NCBI GenBank assembly: GCA_028684735.1
Contig: JAQUFI010000045.1
Location: forward strand, 1-11,449
Direction of reading: 5' to 3'
Length of the DNA stretch: 11,449 nt
Source of the DNA: Bacilli bacterium
GTDB taxonomy: Bacteria > Bacillota_I > Bacilli_A > RF39 > UBA660
Part shown: piece by piece, positions 7,354 through 11,449 of the stretch
Layout: each line of letters opens with the position of its first letter
Position numbering within the stretch: position 1 is the stretch's first letter
Translations under genes and position numbers: made by a program
Notes under the pieces: generated by a model
What the model was told of the DNA's origin: nothing
Seen by the model: the letters and a program-made list of their open reading frames with translations, nothing else
The model's database searches: none

Positions 7354-8130
7354 CTATTTTATAACAAAAGGTTCTTTTATAGTACCTTTTCCCTTTAATT
7401 TTGTATTAGCTTTTAAATAAAAGACCGGTTGAATTTCAAAATTGACATAAGAAGGACTATCAATAGTTGCTAAACCAGTTTTATAATTAATAATCCAAAT
7501 CATCTTTTCAGTATTAGGATTAACTATCCAACTAGCTCCCTCCCCTTTAATATATGTCTTATCACAACCAGTATTGTTTTTTAAGCATTCAATATCTAAT
7601 AAACTAGAAATATAGTCATTCATCGATATCAAATTAATATATGAGGTTGTTGTCTTTTTATTTTCTAACTCTTCCAATAAATTAATATCTTTATTAAGAA
7701 TATTATCATATTCCTCAAAAGAAATAGAACCGCTACCCCATTTTTCAGAAACAATCTTTTCTTTAACTAAATCACTAAAACTTTGGTAGTATACATCATT
7801 TAAATAACTATATAAAGTCGTCTTCTCCCATTCATTAGAATGATTGGAATCATAAGGTATTTTATCATCGTTATTGATATTAGAACCCAATATTTTAATT
7901 CTTTCATCCTTTTCAAAAGCCATGATTCTTAATAATTGGCCATCAATCATAAGATAATTATGAGGATTACTACCACGATAGACATATCTATCAGCCTTTA
8001 AATATAAGCCATCCGTTTTATTATCTGTTTGAATAGGTATCTTTAAATCAGAAATAAGTGATTCTTCTTTTTTAAAGATACAACCACTAACAAAAATTAA
8101 TATTAATAAAATTAACCATAACTTCTTCAT
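7354..8130 (-). CDS. Predicted lipoprotein of unknown function, upstream of ksgA
   Basis: I do not recognise a characterised family. The 258-residue protein begins with a type II signal peptide: Lys2-Lys3, a hydrophobic run at 4-14 and the lipobox VSGC with Cys17, so it should be anchored outside the membrane. The mature part is polar, with 'YRGSNPHNYLMIDGQLLRIM' at 51-70, then Trp101 followed by 'LYSYLND' at 106-112, and a C-terminal 'PVFYLKANTKL' with 'GKGT' and 'EPFVI'. That layout resembles secreted proteins of gut Firmicutes carrying DUF6273-like modules, whose role is unknown; this comparison is from memory. The ATG at 8130 is chosen over an in-frame start 33 codons upstream because AAGGAGTAAAG precedes it, the lipobox follows, and the upstream part overlaps the 3D gene and a terminator. 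The gene starts 15 bases after that terminator. Confidence 0.85.
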   Translation of the reverse strand: MKKLWLILLILIFVSGCIFKKEESLISDLKIPIQTDNKTDGLYLKADRYVYRGSNPHNYLMIDGQLLRIMAFEKDERIKILGSNINNDDKIPYDSNHSNEWEKTTLYSYLNDVYYQSFSDLVKEKIVSEKWGSGSISFEEYDNILNKDINLLEELENKKTTTSYINLISMNDYISSLLDIECLKNNTGCDKTYIKGEGASWIVNPNTEKMIWIINYKTGLATIDSPSYVNFEIQPVFYLKANTKLKGKGTIKEPFVIK

Positions 8131-8145
8131 CTTTACTCCTTCAAT

Positions 8146-8166
8146 AAAAAAGGGGTTACCAACCCC
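8146..8166 (-). terminator. Strong intrinsic terminator at the end of the 3D-domain gene
   Basis: The minus strand reads GGGGTT GGT AACCCC followed by TTTTTTATT. The 6-bp stem is at 8161-8166 with 8152-8157, in strikingly GC-rich bases for this window, and the loop is 3 bases. The hairpin contains the last two codons and the TAA stop (8156-8158) of the 3D gene. The lipoprotein start is 15 bases beyond the T-run. Confidence 0.85.
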
Positions 8167-8842
8167 ATCTTTGTACACTAAAATTTGTATTACTATTAGT
8201 TCCAATACCAATGTTTTTTTCAGTTGCAAAAGCTAAATCAATTAATAACCAATTATTATCATAGGCATTTCGCATACCACTACCAGTATCAAGCACAATC
8301 GCCATTAAGTCTTTAAAATCACTATTATTAATTTTTATAATTGTCCCACATGGGAATTGTCGGTGATCAGCTGCAATTATTCGAACTTGACCAAAATCCT
8401 TATCTTCATAATATATTCCATCAGTATTTAATGAGTGCCACTTACCTTCAATTGTAGGGCAATATAAAACACCACGTCCATCACAAGTTGCACAGTCAGG
8501 TCCGTAAACAGTCATTTTCCCATAGTAATTACCAATTGGACCAGTTCCTTTTTCAACTACTTGATCAACCTTTTCTCTTATAACATTGACAATTTCATTA
8601 TTCTCTTCATAAACAATCCCATCAACACCCTCAACTAACATATTACTAACGTTGGATGGTAACTTATGATTATATTTAATTATTTCCTTATAAGGAATAA
8701 CAGTATTAACAACATTTAAGTTTTTATTATTATTAAGATTATTAACTTTCAAATCAAAGCTATTACCCCCATATAAGGAAATAACGCTGATTAATAATAT
8801 ATGAAACCATTTAGCTACAACCTGTAGTAAATATATATTCAT
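8156..8842 (-). CDS. Short YabE-like cell-wall protein: reduced G5 plus 3D domain
   Basis: This 228-residue exported or membrane-anchored protein has a hydrophobic segment at about 12-25. Residues about 44-102 look like a shortened G5 domain: 'VIPYKEIIK' at 48-56, 'EGVDGIV' at 71-77 and 'VVEKGTG' at 95-101. A 3D (Asp-Asp-Asp) domain follows at about 107-226, with Asp159 in 'AADHRQFPCGT', Asp185 in 'VLDTGSG' and Asp202 in 'LLIDLAF'. 3D domains share the double-psi barrel of MltA-type lytic transglycosylases, so a peptidoglycan-cleaving role is likely. An insert with Cys117, Cys120, Cys128 and Cys165 is unusual. The ATG at 8842 is preferred over a GTG at 8851 because that GTG is inside the Shine-Dalgarno AGAGGTGG. 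It occupies the position of yabE between tatD and ksgA. Confidence 0.85.
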   Translation of the reverse strand: MNIYLLQVVAKWFHILLISVISLYGGNSFDLKVNNLNNNKNLNVVNTVIPYKEIIKYNHKLPSNVSNMLVEGVDGIVYEENNEIVNVIREKVDQVVEKGTGPIGNYYGKMTVYGPDCATCDGRGVLYCPTIEGKWHSLNTDGIYYEDKDFGQVRIIAADHRQFPCGTIIKINNSDFKDLMAIVLDTGSGMRNAYDNNWLLIDLAFATEKNIGIGTNSNTNFSVQRWGW

Positions 8843-8872
8843 TAAATCCACCTCTTAATTATATACATTAAA

Positions 8873-8901
8873 ATTCTATCATAATTTAGAGTTTAAGTCA
8901 A
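8873..8901 (-). promoter_or_regulatory. Sigma-A type promoter for the 3D-domain gene
   Basis: The minus strand has -35 TTGACT (8896-8901), a 17-base spacer and -10 TAGAAT (8873-8878), each 5 of 6 to consensus. An upstream TATGA gives an extended -10. It overlaps the last codons and the TGA stop of tatD, and would drive the 3D gene with read-through to the lipoprotein and ksgA. Confidence 0.65.
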
Positions 8902-9640
8902 ATTGATAGATGGCATTTTTAGTTGTTACTTCAAGCACTTCCTCATAACTCAATTCTTTTATTTTAGCTATCTCTTTAGCCACATAAATAATATTATAGG
9001 GTTCATTTTTATGACCTCGATATGGTTCTGGTGATAGGTAAGGGCTATCCGTTTCTAGTAATAAATGATCTAAATCAATTTCTTTAACTACTTCTTTTAA
9101 TTTAAGACTGTTTTTAAAAGTTAAGATCCCTCCGATACCTAACATTGAACCTAGTTTAATAAATTCTTTAGCCATTTCTAAACTATAACTGAAACAATGA
9201 ATCACACTTTTAATATGTAGGTCTTGCTCCTTTAATATATCATATGTTTCTTGGGCGGAATCACGACTATGAATTACAACTGTTTTATTATATTTTTTAG
9301 CTATAACTAATTGTTTAATAAAGATTTCCTTTTGTAAATCCTTGTTTTCCTTATTCCAATAATAATCTAAGCCAATTTCACCAACCCCAACAATTTTAGG
9401 ATGGTTAATGTTTTCCTCAATAAATTTTAAATCATCTTCAGAAGCATCACTGGCACATTCTGGATGAATCCCAATAGTCCCATATACATTATTATATTTT
9501 TTAACTAACATTAATACTTCTTTATTATATTTAGTACTTGAACCACTAACAATTATTATATTATTCCCCATCTTATTAATAATTTCATCAATATTATCAT
9601 AATCATCAATTGAAAGATGAGCATGAGTATCAATCATCAT
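8879..9640 (-). CDS. tatD: TatD-family metal-dependent hydrolase/DNase
   Basis: This is a TatD/YabD-family TIM-barrel hydrolase. Family members have metal-dependent DNase or exonuclease activity with proposed roles in DNA repair; the substrate here is not known. With the chosen start it has 253 residues, the usual size. Metal ligands are all visible: His6 and His8 in 'DTHAH', Glu88 in 'GVGEIGLD', His124 in 'VIHSRD', His148 in 'VIHCFSY' and Asp198 in 'LLETDSPYLSPE'. The ATG at 9638-9640 is preferred. A longer frame could start at GTG 9649, but that GTG is the middle of the Shine-Dalgarno AGGTGAT; a second ATG at 9637 is also possible. The Shine-Dalgarno lies partly in a 15-bp hairpin shared with the small gene upstream. 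metG-tatD order is conserved in Firmicutes. Confidence 0.95.
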   Translation of the reverse strand: MMIDTHAHLSIDDYDNIDEIINKMGNNIIIVSGSSTKYNKEVLMLVKKYNNVYGTIGIHPECASDASEDDLKFIEENINHPKIVGVGEIGLDYYWNKENKDLQKEIFIKQLVIAKKYNKTVVIHSRDSAQETYDILKEQDLHIKSVIHCFSYSLEMAKEFIKLGSMLGIGGILTFKNSLKLKEVVKEIDLDHLLLETDSPYLSPEPYRGHKNEPYNIIYVAKEIAKIKELSYEEVLEVTTKNAIYQFDLNSKL

Positions 9641-9647
9641 AAATATC

Positions 9648-9688
9648 ACCTAAAAAGATTATATCATAATGACATAATCTTTTTAGGT
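9648..9688. promoter_or_regulatory. 15-bp perfect inverted repeat at the tatD ribosome binding site
   Basis: Arms 9648-9662 and 9674-9688 are perfectly complementary, with an 11-base loop. On the minus strand the 3' arm ends in AGGT, the first part of the tatD Shine-Dalgarno, and the 5' arm carries the TAA stop of the small upstream gene. On the plus strand the hairpin runs into eight T residues (9688-9695), so it is also shaped like a rightward terminator, though no rightward gene is seen. It could be a weak terminator, a translational switch, or both. Confidence 0.7.
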
Positions 9689-9850
9689 TTTTTTTAGTAA
9701 TAAATATTTTGCAAAATAAACACCCGTAACAATTAAATAAACAACATCGACAACATCCGCTTTTGTCATAATACTTGAGAAGAGAAATACAAAAATAGCT
9801 AAAAAAACAAATAATTCCCTTCTAAGCCCTTTGTTTTTTATAGGTAACAC
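9683..9850 (-). CDS. Small hydrophobic membrane protein, 55 residues, GTG start
   Basis: This unrecognised small gene lies between metG and tatD. It encodes 55 residues starting at GTG (9848-9850): a basic N-terminus (Lys5, Lys7, Arg10, Arg11), a membrane segment at about 13-28 ('LFVFLAIFVFLFSS'), a short loop with Lys30, Asp32 and Asp35, a second segment at about 36-52 ('VVYLIVTGVYFAKYLLL') and a Lys-Lys end. The two-helix hairpin, the positive-inside charge pattern, a Shine-Dalgarno AAGGAGA 6 bases before the GTG, and a promoter about 39 bases upstream together support a real gene. No alternative ATG exists in frame near the start. It ends inside a hairpin that covers the tatD ribosome site, 42 bases before tatD. 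Function unknown; it may also act as a translated leader for tatD. Confidence 0.72.
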   Translation of the reverse strand: MLPIKNKGLRRELFVFLAIFVFLFSSIMTKADVVDVVYLIVTGVYFAKYLLLKKT

Positions 9851-9888
9851 AAGAAATCTCCTTTTCTCCTATTTTACACAACACATAT

Positions 9889-9917
9889 AATATATCACTA
9901 TGATTTTCTTAAATCAA
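9889..9917 (-). promoter_or_regulatory. Sigma-A promoter for the small membrane gene and tatD
   Basis: The minus strand has TTGATT (9912-9917), a 17-base spacer and TATATT (9889-9894), 4 of 6 and 5 of 6 to consensus, with TG one base before the -10. The predicted leader is about 32 bases. No clear terminator separates it from metG, so read-through is also possible. Confidence 0.6.
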
Positions 9918-9940
9918 ACCTTTTGAGTATGTTTTATATG

Positions 9941-9964
9941 ACATTTTACAACATTTTACACATT
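9941..9964. repeat. Tandem 10-base repeat after metG
   Basis: The plus strand has acattttaca twice in direct tandem (9941-9960) and then a partial third unit, right after the metG stop. TTTTACACA occurs at 9954-9962 and again at 9872-9880 near the small gene's promoter. It could be a protein-binding site or chance in AT-rich DNA. No GC-rich terminator hairpin for metG is visible here. Confidence 0.5.
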
Positions 9965-11449
9965 TCATTGATTAAGTAATTCATTTAACTTCTCTTCTTT
10001 ATTAATTCTAACAAAAAGAGGTTTAGCTGGATTAAGTTTCGTCCCTTCTTTTATTTTACCAAAGACAAGGTCTTTTTGGTCTGTATTTAATTGATTTAAT
10101 ATTTCTATTGAAGTATCTGGCAAGAATGGTTCTAATAAACTTGCCCCAACCCTAATTGCTTCAACTAAATTATAAAGAACAGTTTTTAATCGTTCTTCTT
10201 TTTCTTGGTCATGAGCTAAGATCCAAGGTGTTGTCTCATCGATATATTTATTACTCCTTCTAAATATTTCAAATATCTCATCAATCGCATCAGCTATTCT
10301 TAGATAATTCATTTTCTCATCTACTTTAGTCGAAGCATTATTAACGAGATTAATTAATTCATCATCGATTGCATCACTAACATTTGGATTAGTAATAATA
10401 CCATCAAAATATTTATGAGACATAGCTATCGTCCGATTAACTAGATTTCCTAGCACATTAGCTAGGTCACTATTTATTCTCTCGATTAGTAATTCATAAG
10501 TAAAGTTGCCATCGCTGGCAAAAGGCATTTCATGGAGCATATAATAACGAACCGCATCGACTCCAAATTCTTTCACAAGTTCGTCCGCATAAACAATATT
10601 GCCACGACTCTTACTCATCTTATCTTCACCAAACAACATCCATGGATGACCAAAAACCTTCTTAGGTAGTGGTAAATCTAAAGCCATCAACATAATTGGC
10701 CAATAAATTGTATGAAACCTTAAAATATCTTTACCAATTAAATGAACATCAGCTGGCCAATACTTCTTAAATAATTCACCATGATTCCCATCAGGATCAT
10801 ACCCTAAGAAAGTAATATAATTACTTAAAGCATCAATCCAGACATAGATAACATGCTTATCATTAAATGATACTGGAATCCCCCATTTAAAAGAAGTCCT
10901 AGAAACACATAAATCCTGTAACCCTGGTTTTATAAAATTATTAATAATCTCATTCTTTCTACTTTCAGGTTCAATAAAGTCAGGATGGTTATTGATATAT
11001 TCTTCTAATCTCTTTGTATAATTACTTAACTTTAAGAAATAAGCATCTTCGCAAGCATAATGAACCTCTCTACCACAATCTGGACATTTCCCATTAACTA
11101 ATTGAGCTTCGGTAAAAAAAGATTCACAAGGCGTACAATATAAACCCTCATATTTCCCAAGATAGATATCCCCTTGATCATATAATTTTTTAAAAATCTT
11201 AGCTACTAATTCCTTATGTACAGAATCAGTCGTCCTCACAAACTTATCATAACTCGTATTCATAATATCCCAAATATCTTTTACTAATGCAGCCTTCTCA
11301 TCAACAAACTCTTGTGTATCTTGATTATTCTTTCTCGCATACTCCTCAATCTTTTGTCCATGTTCATCAGTTCCCGTTTGAAAATAGACATCAAACCCCT
11401 TTAATCTTTTATATCTTGCGATTGAATCTGCTAATACAATTTCATACGT
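9965..11449 (-). CDS. metG: Methionyl-tRNA synthetase, 5' end cut by window edge
   Basis: MetRS charges initiator and elongator tRNA-Met. The frame is open from the right edge: 494 residues are present and about 25 are missing, including the HIGH motif. The visible start reads 'ADSIARYKRLKGFDV' and 'TGTDEHGQKIE', which is clear MetRS, so the ATG at 11263 is internal. The connective domain has two CxxC pairs at visible residues 105/108 and 122/125, a zinc knuckle of the kind typical of clostridial enzymes and absent from B. subtilis MetRS as I recall. KMSKSRGN is at visible residues 277-284. The anticodon-binding helical domain follows, and the protein ends soon after 'AKPLFVRI', so the C-terminal tRNA-binding (EMAP-II-like) domain of many bacterial MetRS is absent. 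It heads the conserved metG-tatD-yabE-ksgA order. Confidence 0.97.
   Translation of the reverse strand, partial: TYEIVLADSIARYKRLKGFDVYFQTGTDEHGQKIEEYARKNNQDTQEFVDEKAALVKDIWDIMNTSYDKFVRTTDSVHKELVAKIFKKLYDQGDIYLGKYEGLYCTPCESFFTEAQLVNGKCPDCGREVHYACEDAYFLKLSNYTKRLEEYINNHPDFIEPESRKNEIINNFIKPGLQDLCVSRTSFKWGIPVSFNDKHVIYVWIDALSNYITFLGYDPDGNHGELFKKYWPADVHLIGKDILRFHTIYWPIMLMALDLPLPKKVFGHPWMLFGEDKMSKSRGNIVYADELVKEFGVDAVRYYMLHEMPFASDGNFTYELLIERINSDLANVLGNLVNRTIAMSHKYFDGIITNPNVSDAIDDELINLVNNASTKVDEKMNYLRIADAIDEIFEIFRRSNKYIDETTPWILAHDQEKEERLKTVLYNLVEAIRVGASLLEPFLPDTSIEILNQLNTDQKDLVFGKIKEGTKLNPAKPLFVRINKEEKLNELLNQ

Noticed and set aside
8131..8229. N-terminal extension of the lipoprotein to a start at 8229
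   Set aside because: It would put 33 residues before the signal peptide, overlap the 3D gene and cross a terminator; the ATG at 8130 has a good Shine-Dalgarno and a lipobox.
8343..8358. Near-palindrome tcccacatggga resembling a parS site
   Set aside because: The centre does not match, the parS consensus tgtttcacgtgaaaca is not fitted, and it encodes conserved residues of the 3D domain. No parS was found in the window.
9641..9649. tatD starting at GTG 9649
   Set aside because: The GTG is part of the Shine-Dalgarno AGGTGAT and no other ribosome site precedes it.
9965..11263. metG starting at the ATG at 11263
   Set aside because: The frame stays open to the window edge and the upstream part contains conserved MetRS motifs including DEHGQ, so this ATG is internal.
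1..11449. Mobile elements, CRISPR arrays, tRNA or rRNA genes, riboswitches
   Set aside because: I looked on both strands and saw no transposase, spaced repeats, cloverleaf or known riboswitch core; the only gap above 300 bases is 9650-9964 and it is accounted for.

Overview
The window is AT-rich and densely coded, and every gene I can support lies on the minus strand, so transcription runs from high to low coordinates. UGA is used as a stop (metG, tatD) and tryptophan is TGG, so this is the standard bacterial code rather than the Mycoplasma code. The gene set (metG, tatD, a YabE-like 3D-domain protein, ksgA, ung, tilS, ftsH, parA, parB, DUF951) with strong Shine-Dalgarno sequences points to a low-GC Firmicute. 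I infer an uncultured Bacilli or Mollicutes-like gut lineage that still has peptidoglycan, but no species can be named. In Bacillus subtilis these genes sit in separate blocks on both sides of oriC; here they form one co-directional strip, which suggests an origin-proximal location. No origin or parS site is visible.

Layout in transcription order. metG (5' end cut by the right edge) is followed by a 315-base gap. That gap holds a good promoter, a 55-codon gene for a small membrane protein, and a 15-bp hairpin covering part of the tatD ribosome binding site. Next come tatD, a promoter overlapping the tatD stop, a short YabE-like cell-wall protein (reduced G5 plus 3D domain) ending in a strong terminator, an unrecognised lipoprotein with no promoter of its own, and ksgA with its own terminator. 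An extended -10 promoter then starts ung-tilS-ftsH, which ends in a terminator. Another extended -10 promoter starts parA-parB-DUF951-AbgT-type transporter, which runs off the left edge.

Functionally this is housekeeping: translation (MetRS, tRNA-Ile lysidine synthase, 16S dimethyladenosine transferase), DNA maintenance (uracil-DNA glycosylase, TatD), chromosome segregation (ParA, ParB), membrane protein quality control (FtsH) and cell-wall remodelling (3D protein). No mobile element, CRISPR array, tRNA or rRNA was seen.

The least ordinary items are: an FtsH whose C-terminus carries a Rho N-terminal-like helical domain; the small membrane protein gene with the hairpin at the tatD start; the lipoprotein gene placed just behind a terminator where rnmV would be expected; and repeated layout rules in which stop codons are fused to Shine-Dalgarno sequences or built into terminator hairpins.
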